A DNA stretch of 64,000 nucleotides from positions 268,703 through 332,702 of the forward strand of contig NZ_MBEU01000010.1 of assembly GCF_001954275.1 (NCBI RefSeq), written 5' to 3'. The translations under genes and the position numbers were made by a program. This DNA comes from Mycobacterium sp. IS-836 (GTDB lineage: Bacteria > Actinomycetota > Actinomycetes > Mycobacteriales > Mycobacteriaceae). The notes under the pieces were generated by a model, which worked only from the letters and a program-made list of their open reading frames with translations, made no database searches and was not told where the DNA came from. Below, piece by piece: positions 33,154 to 42,048 of this stretch; within the stretch, counting starts at the first letter, position 1, and each line of letters opens with the position of its first letter.

Positions 33154-34660
33154 CGCCGCGGGTGACCTCACGGTCACCAACCTGCTGGTGCCGCTGGCTG
33201 AGATCGACGACCGGGGTGTCTACTTCGAGGATTCGTTCACCAGCTGGCGTGATCACATCCGGCATGGCGCCGCGATCGCGGCAACGCTGCGCGAACGTCT
33301 CGACCCCGCGCGACCGCCGCACGTCGGCGTGCTGCTGGAAAACACGCCGTTCTTCTCGGCAATGTTGGTCGCGGCCGGGATGTCGGGGATCGTGCCGGTC
33401 GGCCTCAATCCCGTGCGCCGCGGCGAGGCGCTGGCCCGCGATATCGATCGCGCCGACTGCCAGCTGGTCCTCGCCGATGCGAAATCGGCTGCCACACTGG
33501 GCGATACCGAGCACCTCAACGTCGACTCCGCCGAATGGGCCGACGAGGTGGCCGCGCACCGGGACGCCGAACCCAGCTTCCAGTCCGCCTCAGCCGCCGA
33601 CCTTTTCATGCTGATCTTCACGTCGGGCACCAGCGGTGATCCCAAGGCGGTGAAGTGCAGCCACGGCAAGGTCGCGATCGCCGGCGTGACGATGACACAG
33701 CGATTCGATCTCGGCCGCGACGACGTCTGCTATGTGTCGATGCCGTTGTTCCACTCCAACGCGGTGCTGGTGGGCTGGTCGGTGGCGGCGGCGTGCCGGG
33801 GGTCAATGGCCTTGCGGCGCAAGTTCTCCGCGTCGAACTTCCTGGCCGATGTTCGCCGGTACGGCGCCACCTACGCCAACTACGTCGGCAAGCCGTTGTC
33901 GTATGTTCTTGCCACGCCCGAGCGGCCCGACGATGCGGACAATCCGCTGCGGGCGGTGTATGGCAACGAGGGCGTGCCCGCTGACGTCGAGCGCTTCGGA
34001 CAACGGTTCGGCTGTGTGGTGCAGGACGGATTCGGTTCCACCGAGGGCGGGGTGGCCATCGCGCGCACGCCCGATACCCCGCCCGGCGCGTTGGGTCCGC
34101 TCACCGAGGGGCTCGACATCGTCGACCCCGACACCGGCAAGCCGTGCCCGGCAGGAGTGGTCGGCGAGCTGGTGAACACGGCCGGGTCGGGCCGTTTCGA
34201 GGGGTACTACAACGACGAGGCCGCCGAGGCCGAGCGGATGGCCGGCGGCATCTATCACAGCGGCGACCTCGCCTACCGCGACGAGTCCGGCTACGCCTAC
34301 TTTGCTGGGAGACTTGGCGATTGGATGCGGGTCGACGGCGAGAACCTCGGCGCGGCGCCGATCGAGCGGGTGCTGCTGCGCTATCCTGATGCGACCGAGG
34401 TGGCGGTGTACGCGGTGCCCGATCCGGTCGTCGGTGACCAGGTGATGGCGGCGCTGGTGCTGGCGCCCGGGAGCGAGTTCGACCCCGAGAAATTCCGGGC
34501 CTTCCTGGCCGAACAACCGGACTTAGGACCCAAGCAGTGGCCGTCGTACGTCAGGGTCAGCGCGGAGCTGCCGCGGACGGTGACCTTCAAGGTGCTGAAG
34601 CGCCAGTTGTCGTCCGAGGGTGTCGACTGCGGCGAACCCGTCTGGCCGATCCGCCGGTAA
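33128..34660 (+). CDS. fadD17: Steroid side-chain acyl-CoA synthetase FadD17
   Basis: About 510 aa ANL ligase. The start is uncertain: GTG 33128 overlaps fadE27 by 26 bases and gives a length near the 502 of Rv3506; GTG 33188 would remove the first 20 residues. Motifs: P-loop LIFTSGTSGDPKAVKCSH, DGFGSTEGGVA, YHSGDLAYRDESGYAYFAGRLGDWMR. The A10 Lys lies near TVTFKVLKRQL. The enzyme forms CoA thioesters of the shortened sterol side chain (C5-type acid in biochemical work). Last of the fadE26-fadE27-fadD17 set. Confidence 0.92.
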   Translation: MSWRKPLPSAAGDLTVTNLLVPLAEIDDRGVYFEDSFTSWRDHIRHGAAIAATLRERLDPARPPHVGVLLENTPFFSAMLVAAGMSGIVPVGLNPVRRGEALARDIDRADCQLVLADAKSAATLGDTEHLNVDSAEWADEVAAHRDAEPSFQSASAADLFMLIFTSGTSGDPKAVKCSHGKVAIAGVTMTQRFDLGRDDVCYVSMPLFHSNAVLVGWSVAAACRGSMALRRKFSASNFLADVRRYGATYANYVGKPLSYVLATPERPDDADNPLRAVYGNEGVPADVERFGQRFGCVVQDGFGSTEGGVAIARTPDTPPGALGPLTEGLDIVDPDTGKPCPAGVVGELVNTAGSGRFEGYYNDEAAEAERMAGGIYHSGDLAYRDESGYAYFAGRLGDWMRVDGENLGAAPIERVLLRYPDATEVAVYAVPDPVVGDQVMAALVLAPGSEFDPEKFRAFLAEQPDLGPKQWPSYVRVSAELPRTVTFKVLKRQLSSEGVDCGEPVWPIRR

Positions 34661-34664
34661 GCAC

Positions 34665-35378
34665 ATGACGTCCCGCCCCCTCGAGCTCGCGCTGGAAGCG
34701 AGTTTCGAACAACTTGCCGCCGCGGTGCCCGCGAGCGTCGGCATCGCGATCGCCCGCCCGGACCGCACGTACTCGCTGGGCCGGTGGTGGTCCGGTGTCG
34801 CGTGGTCGACGATCAAAGTGCCGCTGGCGATCGCGGCGTTGCGCAGTGACTGGTTGCGCGCCAAAGACCTGGCCGTGAAGGCCATCACGGAATCCGACAA
34901 TCGCGCGTCCGAGCAGTTGTGGTCCGGCCTGGGCGATCCGGCGGACGCGGCACGGCTAGTGCAGGGCGTCATCGCCGAGGGGGGCGACACCGCCACCGTG
35001 GTCGAATCGCGCCGACTTCGCCGCGGCTACACGGCATTTGGCCAAACACCGTGGACCCTGCAGCGGCAGGCGCGCTTCGCCGCCGAGCTGACGTCTATCC
35101 CCGACGCGGGCGACGTCGTCGACCTGATGCAGCGCCTTACCGCTAGCCAGCAATGGGGCCTGGCCGCCAAAGGCCTTGCGGCGAAGGGCGGTTGGGGCCC
35201 GGGGGTAAATGGTGACTATTTGGTCCGGCAGTTCGGGATCGTCCCCACACCGTCCGGGCAATGGGGCGTCGCGCTGGCGGCCGAGGTCCACGATGGGGTG
35301 TTCGAGACGGGCGTCGAGGTCCTCAACGCGCTGTCGGAATGGCTCCTCAGCCGAATCCCCGGGCTAGCGCGTTATTGA
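34665..35378 (+). CDS. Beta-lactamase-fold serine hydrolase, no signal peptide
   Basis: 237 aa, four bases after the fadD17 stop. Class A beta-lactamase/PBP-like motifs: STIK (S48, K51), SDN (S77-N79) and AAKGG (K174). No Glu166-type omega-loop motif is seen and there is no signal peptide, which is unusual for a true beta-lactamase and points to an intracellular amidase or esterase, or a regulatory relative. Its 3' end overlaps the convergent ilvX stop by 15 bases. M. tuberculosis has PE_PGRS genes in this interval, so this is a lineage difference. Confidence 0.75.
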   Translation: MTSRPLELALEASFEQLAAAVPASVGIAIARPDRTYSLGRWWSGVAWSTIKVPLAIAALRSDWLRAKDLAVKAITESDNRASEQLWSGLGDPADAARLVQGVIAEGGDTATVVESRRLRRGYTAFGQTPWTLQRQARFAAELTSIPDAGDVVDLMQRLTASQQWGLAAKGLAAKGGWGPGVNGDYLVRQFGIVPTPSGQWGVALAAEVHDGVFETGVEVLNALSEWLLSRIPGLARY

Positions 35379-36914
35379 CGGGACGACGGCGTCGATCAGG
35401 TGCGGCCCGGGTTCGGCGAAGGCCGCTTGCAGGGCATCGGCGAATTCCTCCACGGTGGTGACGCGGCGAGCCGGAACACCCATCCCTTCGCTGATCTTGA
35501 CGAAATCCATTGTCGGACGCGATAAGTCGAGCAGGTCCAGCGCTCTGGGGCCGGGCGCAGACCCGGCGCCCACCCGGGCCAGCTCGATCCGCAGGATGTC
35601 GTAGGCGCTGTTGTCGTAGACGACGGTAGTCACGTTGAGGTTTTCCCGCGCCTGGCTCCACAGGCCCGAAATCGTGTACATGGCCGACCCGTCGGACTCC
35701 AGGCACAGCACCGGACGCTCGGGCGCGGCGACCGCGGCGCCGATCGCGGTCGGGATGCCGTAGCCGATCGCCCCACCGGTCAGCGTCAGCCAGTCATGGG
35801 CCGGCGCGCCGGCGGTAGCCTGCGGCAGCAGCACGCCCGAGGTGTTCGCCTCGTCGACGACGATCGCCCGTTCCGGCAGCAGCGCGCCGATCACGTCGGC
35901 CGCCGACGCGGAGGTCAGCTGCCCGGTTGGCAGCTGCGGGCGCGACGGGGCCGCCACTTCCGCGACGGTCCCGGGCGCGATCTCGTCGGCCAACGCGGCC
36001 AGCGCGCCGGCCGCGCCGCTGTGTGCGGCGAGCGTGTGAACCTCGCAGCCCGCCGGGACCAGGTCGCTGGGCATCCCCGGGTAGGCGAAGAAGGACACCG
36101 GCGACTTGGCGCCGGCCAGCACCAGGTGTTTGGCGCCGTCCAGCTGGGCCGCGGCGGCCTCGGCGAAGTACGCGAGCCGCTCGACGGCGGGCACGCCGGC
36201 GCCTCGTTCCAGCCGCGTCGGGAACGTCTCGCAGAGCAGGCGCGCGCCCGTCGCCGCGGCGATCCGTGCGGCCGCGGCCAGCCCGGGTCCGCGGGTGGCG
36301 TCCCCGCCCAGCATGATCACCGCGGGCTCCCCCGACCGCAGCACCTCCAGCACCCGGCGCGCCAGGAGCGGATCGGCGCCCGCGGGTTGCGCGGGCACCA
36401 CCTTGGCGGGCTGGGCGCCGTCCGACCAGGACGCGTCCGCGGGCAGGATCAGGGTGGCAATGCACGAGCCCGACCGGCTGGCCGCGATGGCCTCGGCCGC
36501 GTCGGCGGCGACATCGCCGGCCCCGCCCGTCCGGCGCACCCATCCCGAGACGCTGCCGGCCAGCGCGTCGATGTCGGATTCCAATGGCGCGTCGTACTTC
36601 TTGTGATAGGTGGCGTGGTCGCCGACGACGACCACCATCGGCACCCGGGCCCGGCGCGCGTTGTGCAGGTTGGCCAGGCCGTTGCCCAATCCGGGACCCA
36701 GATGGAGCAGCACCGCCGCCGGCCGGTCGGCGATGCGCGCGTAACCGTCGGCCGCGCCGGTGGCGACGCCTTCGAAGAGGGCCAGCACACCGCGCATCCC
36801 CGCGACGTCGTCGAGAGCGGCAACGAAGTGCATTTCCGAGGTGCCCGGGTTGGCGAAGCACACGTCGACGCCCCCGTCGACCAGGGTGTTGATCAGGGCC
36901 TGGGCACCGTTCAC
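35364..36914 (-). CDS. ilvX: Acetolactate synthase-like TPP enzyme IlvX
   Basis: 516 aa from a GTG at 36914 (TGGAGGCAG upstream), close to the 515 of Rv3509c. ThDP-enzyme three-domain plan: N-terminal Pyr domain with FANPGTSEMHF and the cofactor Glu region around ALFEGVATGAADGYARI; C-terminal PP domain with the GDGSA-type motif ESDGSAMYTISGLWSQ and NVTTVVYDNSAY. The sequence resembles benzoylformate decarboxylase/ALS-like enzymes; the true reaction is unknown. GTGA overlap with the upstream amidohydrolase shows an operon. The very long frame to 38042 was rejected because it runs through two other genes. Confidence 0.88.
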   Translation of the reverse strand: MNGAQALINTLVDGGVDVCFANPGTSEMHFVAALDDVAGMRGVLALFEGVATGAADGYARIADRPAAVLLHLGPGLGNGLANLHNARRARVPMVVVVGDHATYHKKYDAPLESDIDALAGSVSGWVRRTGGAGDVAADAAEAIAASRSGSCIATLILPADASWSDGAQPAKVVPAQPAGADPLLARRVLEVLRSGEPAVIMLGGDATRGPGLAAAARIAAATGARLLCETFPTRLERGAGVPAVERLAYFAEAAAAQLDGAKHLVLAGAKSPVSFFAYPGMPSDLVPAGCEVHTLAAHSGAAGALAALADEIAPGTVAEVAAPSRPQLPTGQLTSASAADVIGALLPERAIVVDEANTSGVLLPQATAGAPAHDWLTLTGGAIGYGIPTAIGAAVAAPERPVLCLESDGSAMYTISGLWSQARENLNVTTVVYDNSAYDILRIELARVGAGSAPGPRALDLLDLSRPTMDFVKISEGMGVPARRVTTVEEFADALQAAFAEPGPHLIDAVVPSITR

Positions 36915-37735
36915 TTGACTGCCTCCAGTTTGAAGACCCGTTCGGCATTGCCGCGCAGAAAGTCGCGGCGAGCCTCGTCGTCGAGCCCGAGTTCGTCGAG
37001 GCCCGCGAGCGCGTGGGCGTGGCCGATCATCGGGTAGTTGGTGCCGAATAGGACTTTGCGTTGTCCGGTAGGAGTTTTCATGAAGCGGACGAGCTCCTCC
37101 GGGAGCCGCTTGATCGTGTAGGCCGAGGTGTCGATGTAGACGTTCTCGTGCTTGCGGGCGACGGCGACCATCTCCTCGGTCCACGGATAGCCGACGTGCC
37201 CGCACACGATCACCAGCTCTGGAAAGTCGAGGGCCACCTGGTCGATGTATGGGATGGGGCGTCCGGTCTCCGACGGACGCAGCGGGCCGGTGTGACCGAC
37301 CTGCGTGCAGAACGGCACGCCGGATTCGACACATTCGGCGAACAGCGGGTAGTAGCGCCGATCGGTGGGCGGCGCGTTCCACAGCCAGGGCACTACCCGC
37401 AGGCCCACGAATCCCTCGCTCACTCGGCGCCTCAGCTCGCGGACCGCCTCCATCGGGTGATCGAGATCGACCGCGGCCAGGCCGGCAAACCGGCTCGGGT
37501 GCAACCGAATCCATTCGGCGACCTCGTCGTTGGAGACGAGATCCAGGCCCCCGGGCCCGCGCCATGCGCTGAGCAGGCCCAGCCCCACGTCGGCGGCATC
37601 CATCGATGCGATGGTCGCGTCGATCGGGATGTCGCCGTCCGGGATGGTGCCACCGGTCCAGCGTCGCAGCGAGGCCAGCATGTCGCTGCGCAGGAACCGC
37701 GCGGTCGGATGCTGCATCCACACGTCGATCGTCAT
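36911..37735 (-). CDS. Amidohydrolase 2 family protein (Rv3510c-like)
   Basis: 274 aa TIM-barrel of the amidohydrolase 2 family (ACMSD/gamma-resorcylate decarboxylase relatives): MTIDVWMQHPTARF lacks the HxH of the first strand, ILR-like VVPWLWN, VCGHVGYPW with a retained metal-type His, NVYIDTSAY and FGTNYPM. Without the N-terminal HxH the metal site is incomplete, as in some decarboxylase-like or non-metal members. Just upstream of and overlapping ilvX, so the two products may act in one pathway. Confidence 0.8.
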   Translation of the reverse strand: MTIDVWMQHPTARFLRSDMLASLRRWTGGTIPDGDIPIDATIASMDAADVGLGLLSAWRGPGGLDLVSNDEVAEWIRLHPSRFAGLAAVDLDHPMEAVRELRRRVSEGFVGLRVVPWLWNAPPTDRRYYPLFAECVESGVPFCTQVGHTGPLRPSETGRPIPYIDQVALDFPELVIVCGHVGYPWTEEMVAVARKHENVYIDTSAYTIKRLPEELVRFMKTPTGQRKVLFGTNYPMIGHAHALAGLDELGLDDEARRDFLRGNAERVFKLEAVK

Positions 37736-37759
37736 CGAGATTTGACTCTAGACCGGCGT

Positions 37760-38527
37760 TCAGGCGGCCAGCGCGTCGCGGGCGGCGGCGCGCGTCTGCT
37801 CCGCATATCCGCCGCCGTAGAGCACGACGTGCGCCAGCAGCGGAAAGAGCTGGTGCAACCCAATGCGGTTGCGCCAGCCGGGTTTCAGCGATCGCACCTC
37901 CTGGTAGCCCGCGAGGACGATGTCGTAGTGCGGGCAGCCGAACAGCGCAAGCATCGCCAGGTCGGTCTCGCGGTGCCCCGCGTGCGCGGCCGGATCGATC
38001 ACGACCACCCCGCCGGGCGTCCACATCACGTTGCCGCTCCACAAATCACCGTGCAGCCGGGCGGGTGGGTCGTCGTCGTCGAAGTCGCCGGCACGGCAGC
38101 GCGCCGCCACGGAATCGACCGCGTCGCGCGTCGATGCGTCCAGCCGGGGCGCCGCGAGTTCGGCCATCGGGGCCAATCGCTCGTCGGCGTAGAAATCACC
38201 CCAGCGCCGGTGCCGTCGCAGCGACATCGGCAAGGGCTGGGATAGCGGCCCGAAGAACCCGGGCCCCTCCCACCCGTCGGGACCCGCGCCGAACGCCGCG
38301 CCACCCGCGTCGTGCGTGACGGCGAGCCGGTTGCCGAACACGCGCGCCGCCTCGCGGCTCGGGGCCGCCGACTCGAGCCGCCGCAGGGTCAGGCTGGTCG
38401 CGTCGACAGAAACAACCTGCGCGCTCGGCACGCCGCCGTCGACGCTCGCAAGCCAGCGCAGTCCGGCCGCTTCCCAGCCGAAGTAGCCGGCCGGCGCCGC
38501 CGGGTGGCGCTTGACGAAGTCGGTCAG
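37760..38527 (-). CDS. Fructosamine-3-kinase family protein, apparent CTG start
   Basis: About 255 aa. Family motifs: LHGDLWSGNVMW (catalytic loop), DPAAHAGHRETDLAML and FGPLSQPLP. The first ATG/GTG in frame is the GTG at 38431, but the in-frame stretch upstream encodes the conserved N-terminal lobe (LTDFVKRHPAAPAGYFGWEA, then AGLRWLAS), with the Lys and Glu needed for ATP binding. An in-frame TAA ends the extension at 38540-38542. Hence the start is probably the CTG at 38527 (or 38539), or the gene has lost its start codon. Fructosamine kinases repair glycated amines. It ends the fadD19 unit. Confidence 0.72.
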   Translation of the reverse strand: MTDFVKRHPAAPAGYFGWEAAGLRWLASVDGGVPSAQVVSVDATSLTLRRLESAAPSREAARVFGNRLAVTHDAGGAAFGAGPDGWEGPGFFGPLSQPLPMSLRRHRRWGDFYADERLAPMAELAAPRLDASTRDAVDSVAARCRAGDFDDDDPPARLHGDLWSGNVMWTPGGVVVIDPAAHAGHRETDLAMLALFGCPHYDIVLAGYQEVRSLKPGWRNRIGLHQLFPLLAHVVLYGGGYAEQTRAAARDALAA

Positions 38528-38531
38528 GGCG

Positions 38532-40172
38532 TCAGGCAGTTACGTGAGCGGCATGCACGTCGTCGGCGGGCCGCGCCTCGGTCTGTTCCTTGGCCCAGCG
38601 GTAGTCGGGTTTGCCGGCCGGTGAGCGCTTGACCTCGTCGACGAGCCAAAGGCTGCGCGGCACTTTGTATCCCGCGATCTCGGAGCGCACGAAGCCGTCC
38701 AGCTCCGACAGCGTCGGCCGCGAGCCCGGCCGGGCCTGCACAACGGCGGCGACGTGCTGGCCGTAACGGGGGTCGGGAACCCCGACCACCAAGGCGTCGA
38801 AGACGTCGGGGTGGGCCTTGAGCGCCGCCTCGACCTCCTCGGGGTAGATCTTCTCGCCGCCGCTGTTGATCGACACCGATCCGCGGCCCAGCATCGTGAC
38901 GGTGCCGTCCTCCTCGACCAGCGCCCAGTCTCCGGGGATGGCGTAGCGCACGCCGTTGATGGTCTTGAACGTCTCGGCGGTCTTCTTCTCGTCCTTGTAG
39001 TAGCCGACGGGAATGTTGCCCTTCTTGGCGATGAAGCCCCGCACGCCCGAGCCCGGCTTGACCTCGTTGCCCTCCTCGTCGAGGACGACGGTGCGGTGGT
39101 CGATCGTCACCCGCGGGCCGCCGCTGTGCGGCGCGTCCTTGGCGACGATGCTGGTGCCGCCGAAGCCGGTCTCCGAGGAACCGATGGAATCGGTGATCAC
39201 CCGGTTGGGCAGCAGCTCCACCAGCTTCTCCTTGATGCTCGGCGAGAACAGCGCCGCGGTGCTGGCAAGCACGAACAGCGACGACAGGTCGTAGTCGTTG
39301 TCCTTCTCGAGCGCATCGAGCAACGGCCGCGCCATCGCGTCGCCGGTGAAGAACAACATGTTGACCTTGTGTTTGTGAATCGTGCGCCACACCTCGTCAG
39401 CGTTGAATTCCGGTGCGAGCACGGTGGTTTGGCCGGCGAAGAGCGCCATCCAGGTGGCCGACTGGGTGGCACCGTGGATCATCGGCGGAATCGGATACCG
39501 GACCATCGGCGGGTTCTCGGTGGCGCCCTTGGCGAGGTCGTACTCGTCCTTGACGAATTCGCCTGTGGCGAAGTCGGTTCCGCCGAGCAGCACCCGGTAG
39601 ATGTCCTCGTGGCGCCACATCACGCCCTTCGGGAAGCCGGTGGTGCCGCCGGTATACAGCAGGTAGATGTCGTCGGCGCTGCGTTCGCCGAAGTCCCGCT
39701 CGGGCGCGCCCTGCGCGATCGCCGCGTAGAACTCGACGCCGCCATAGCGCTGGTAATCGTTGTCGCTGCCGTCCTCGACGACCAGGATCGTCTTGACGTT
39801 CGGCGTCTCCGGCAGCACGTTGGCCACACGGTCGGAGTACTGGCGCTCGTGCACCAGCGCGACCATGTCGGAGTTGTCGAACAGGTAGCGCAGTTCGCCC
39901 TCGACGTAGCGGTAGTTGATGTTCACCAGGATCGCGCCCGCCTTGACGATGCCGAGCATCGCGATGACGATCTCGATGCGGTTGCGGCAGTAGAGCCCGA
40001 CCTTGTCGTCCTTCTTCACCCCCTGGTCGATCAGGTAGTGCGCCAGGCGGTTGGCCTTCTCCTCGAGTTGCGCGTAGGTCAGCTTCTCGTCGCCGCAGAT
40101 CAGGGCGACACGGTCGGGCACAGCGTCAATGGCGTGCTCTGCGAGATCGGCAATATTCAGGGCCACGGCCAC
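38532..40172 (-). CDS. fadD19: Steroid-CoA ligase FadD19
   Basis: 546 aa from a GTG at 40172 (Rv3515c is 548); the KstR site lies six bases upstream, so longer starts are excluded. ANL motifs: [64 protein letters not shown] and the catalytic Lys near [14 protein letters not shown]. FadD19 activates the C8 side-chain carboxyl of cholesterol metabolites and is required for C24-branched sterols in relatives. Divergent from echA19 across a shared KstR site. Confidence 0.95.
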   Translation of the reverse strand: MAVALNIADLAEHAIDAVPDRVALICGDEKLTYAQLEEKANRLAHYLIDQGVKKDDKVGLYCRNRIEIVIAMLGIVKAGAILVNINYRYVEGELRYLFDNSDMVALVHERQYSDRVANVLPETPNVKTILVVEDGSDNDYQRYGGVEFYAAIAQGAPERDFGERSADDIYLLYTGGTTGFPKGVMWRHEDIYRVLLGGTDFATGEFVKDEYDLAKGATENPPMVRYPIPPMIHGATQSATWMALFAGQTTVLAPEFNADEVWRTIHKHKVNMLFFTGDAMARPLLDALEKDNDYDLSSLFVLASTAALFSPSIKEKLVELLPNRVITDSIGSSETGFGGTSIVAKDAPHSGGPRVTIDHRTVVLDEEGNEVKPGSGVRGFIAKKGNIPVGYYKDEKKTAETFKTINGVRYAIPGDWALVEEDGTVTMLGRGSVSINSGGEKIYPEEVEAALKAHPDVFDALVVGVPDPRYGQHVAAVVQARPGSRPTLSELDGFVRSEIAGYKVPRSLWLVDEVKRSPAGKPDYRWAKEQTEARPADDVHAAHVTA

Positions 40173-40177
40173 CAAAT

Positions 40178-40191
40178 TAGAACGTGTTACA
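40178..40191. promoter_or_regulatory. KstR operator between fadD19 and echA19
   Basis: TAGAACGTGTTACA, exact consensus and identical to the fdxD/fadE26 site. It is placed to repress both divergent genes; it lies six bases before the fadD19 GTG, so it must overlap that promoter. Confidence 0.9.
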
Positions 40192-40236
40192 TTTCTTGAC
40201 AAGCTCATGCCCCATGTCGACGGAAAGGCGGTAGCC

Positions 40237-41049
40237 GTGGCCGACGCTCCAGCAAACGAACAGACGGGTCCCGACGCGCTGGTCGAGCAGCGCGGCCACA
40301 CCCTGATCGTCACGTTGAACCGGCCGCACGCCCGTAACGCGCTGAGCACGGAAATGATGGAGATCATGGTCCAGGCCTGGGATCGCGTCGACAACGACGA
40401 CGACATCCGGTGCTGCATCCTCACCGGGGCGGGTGGCTATTTCTGCGCGGGCATGGACCTCAAGACAGCAACCAAAAAGCCGCCGGGCGATTCATTCAAG
40501 GACGGCAGCTACGACCCGTCGCGGATCGACGCCCTGCTGAAGGGCCGCCGGCTGACCAAACCACTGATCGCCGCCGTCGAAGGTCCCGCGATCGCGGGCG
40601 GAACCGAGATCCTGCAGGGCACCGACATCCGCGTCGCCGGGGAAAGCGCCAAGTTCGGCATCTCGGAGGCCAAGTGGAGCCTGTACCCGATGGGCGGGTC
40701 GGCCGTGCGGCTGGTGCGGCAGATCCCGTACACGGTGGCGTGCGACCTGCTGCTGACCGGGCGCCACATCACCGCCGCCGAGGCGAAGGAGATGGGCCTG
40801 ATCGGCTACCTCGTCCCCGACGGGCAGGCGCTGACGAAGGCGCTGGAGATTGCCGAGCTCATCGAGAACAACGGTCCCCTGGCCGTGCAGGCGATTCTGC
40901 GAGCGATCCGCGAGACGGAGGGCCTCAACGAGAACGACGCCTTCAAGATCGACACCCAGATCGGCATCAAGGTGTTCCTGTCCGACGACGCCAAGGAAGG
41001 GCCGCGGGCTTTCGCCGAGAAACGCAAGCCCAACTTCCAAAACCGCTAA
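40237..41049 (+). CDS. echA19: Enoyl-CoA hydratase EchA19
   Basis: 270 aa from a GTG at 40237 with AAAGG eight bases upstream (ATG 40207 is an alternative). Motifs [10 protein letters not shown] and [16 protein letters not shown] form the oxyanion hole; [21 protein letters not shown] holds the second catalytic acid region. Highly similar by eye to the M. tuberculosis EchA19 sequence, a hydratase of cholesterol side-chain enoyl-CoAs. Divergent from fadD19. Confidence 0.94.
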   Translation: MADAPANEQTGPDALVEQRGHTLIVTLNRPHARNALSTEMMEIMVQAWDRVDNDDDIRCCILTGAGGYFCAGMDLKTATKKPPGDSFKDGSYDPSRIDALLKGRRLTKPLIAAVEGPAIAGGTEILQGTDIRVAGESAKFGISEAKWSLYPMGGSAVRLVRQIPYTVACDLLLTGRHITAAEAKEMGLIGYLVPDGQALTKALEIAELIENNGPLAVQAILRAIRETEGLNENDAFKIDTQIGIKVFLSDDAKEGPRAFAEKRKPNFQNR

Positions 41050-41056
41050 CCCGTTG

Positions 41057-41118
41057 CGCCGAACGTGTACTCAGGGCGGTTTTTTGGCCATTTCCTCGCC
41101 TTGAGAACACGTTCGGCG
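41057..41118. repeat. 62-bp palindromic repeat, copy A
   Basis: Two 22-bp arms (41057-41078 and 41097-41118) are inverted repeats with two mismatches around an 18-base loop containing GTTTTTTGGCC. It starts seven bases after the echA19 stop. The left arm reads CGCCGAACGTG..., the right ...CACGTTCGGCG. A second 62-bp copy lies 922 bp further on. It could act as a terminator for echA19, or be a dispersed element. Confidence 0.8.
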
Positions 41119-41150
41119 AGGTTGTCGGTGCCGATAGGCACACTTCGCGC

Positions 41151-41990
41151 ATGCAGGGACCATTCGTCGGCAGCGAGGCGCTCGCATCGGGCGCACTGAC
41201 GCGTCACCAGCTGCGCAGCCGATATGTCTCGCTGCATCCGGACATCTACGTGGCATGCGGCACAAACCTCACCGCGGTACAGCGAGCCCACGCTGCCTGG
41301 CTGTGGTCGCGGCGGCGTGGGGTCGTCGCCGGCCTCTCGGCATCGGCACTGCATGGCGCCAGGTGGGTGGATGATCGGGCGCCGGCGCAGTTGCTGTACG
41401 AGCACCGTCGTCCGCCGGCCGGCATCCACGCCTGGTCGGACACCATCGCGGACGACGAGACCCAAGCCATCGGTGAAATGCCCGCAACCACCCCGGCCCG
41501 TACCGCGTTCGACCTGGCCTGTCGTTATCCCGTCGGCAAAGCCGTGGCCGCTACCGATGCGCTGGCCCGAGCAACCGGGCTGAAGGTTGCCGATGCCGAA
41601 TTGATCGCCGAACGGTACAAAGGCCACCGAAACATCCGGCGCGCGCGGCGTGCGCTGACCCTCGTCGACCCCGGAGCGCAGTCACCGCAAGAAACGTGGC
41701 TCCGACTACTGGTCATCGAGGCCGGTTACCCACCCCCGCAGACCCAGCTACCGGTCCAAGGCGAGTATGGAGAGCTTGTCGCCGTTGTCGACATGGGTTG
41801 GGACGACATGAGAATCGCGCTCGACTACGAGGGACTTCACCACTGGACCGATCCCGAGCAATTCCGCAGGGACGTCGAGCGCTTCGAAGCGCTAGCGGAG
41901 CTGGGTTGGATCGCAATCCGGGTCACGGCCGGAAACACGCGCGGCGGCATCCTGGGACGGTTGGCGGCGGCCTGGGCCCGCCGAACGTGA
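41151..41990 (+). CDS. AbiEi-like/DUF559 nuclease-fold protein (Rv3517-like)
   Basis: 279 aa, the length of Rv3517. N-terminal half resembles the AbiEi-type wHTH plus antitoxin-like domain (GALTRHQLRSRY, GVVAGLSASALHGARWV); the C-terminal half has a PD-(D/E)xK/Vsr-like DUF559 pattern (VVDMGWDDMRIALDYEG, HHWTDPEQFRRDVERFEALAELGW). The combination is common in actinobacterial hypothetical proteins; no activity is proven. It sits inside the sterol regulon but shows no sterol function, and is flanked by two copies of a 62-bp palindrome, the second overlapping its last codons. Confidence 0.8.
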   Translation: MQGPFVGSEALASGALTRHQLRSRYVSLHPDIYVACGTNLTAVQRAHAAWLWSRRRGVVAGLSASALHGARWVDDRAPAQLLYEHRRPPAGIHAWSDTIADDETQAIGEMPATTPARTAFDLACRYPVGKAVAATDALARATGLKVADAELIAERYKGHRNIRRARRALTLVDPGAQSPQETWLRLLVIEAGYPPPQTQLPVQGEYGELVAVVDMGWDDMRIALDYEGLHHWTDPEQFRRDVERFEALAELGWIAIRVTAGNTRGGILGRLAAAWARRT

Positions 41991-42040
41991 AGTCACGGTG
42001 AAAATTTGGCCCGATTCTCGCCCTGAGAACACGCTCGGCG
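41979..42040. repeat. 62-bp palindromic repeat, copy B
   Basis: Same length and orientation as copy A: left arm 41979-42000, loop with TTTGGCC, right arm 42019-42040. The left arm contains the last codons and TGA of the preceding gene and has more mismatches than copy A. It separates this gene from the convergent cyp142 stop at 42049. Confidence 0.75.
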
Positions 42041-42048
42041 CGCGGGGC

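Noticed and set aside
35364..38042. 892-codon frame covering ilvX and upstream
   Set aside because: Only the part from GTG 36914 is ilvX; the rest is out-of-frame reading of the amidohydrolase and fructosamine kinase genes.
38754..40199. 481-codon plus-strand ORF
   Set aside because: Antisense to fadD19 and crosses its KstR site; no family match.
41097..41118. KstR-like AACACGTT in repeat copy A
   Set aside because: The outer T/A positions of the consensus are absent, and the sequence is part of the palindromic repeat downstream of a gene.
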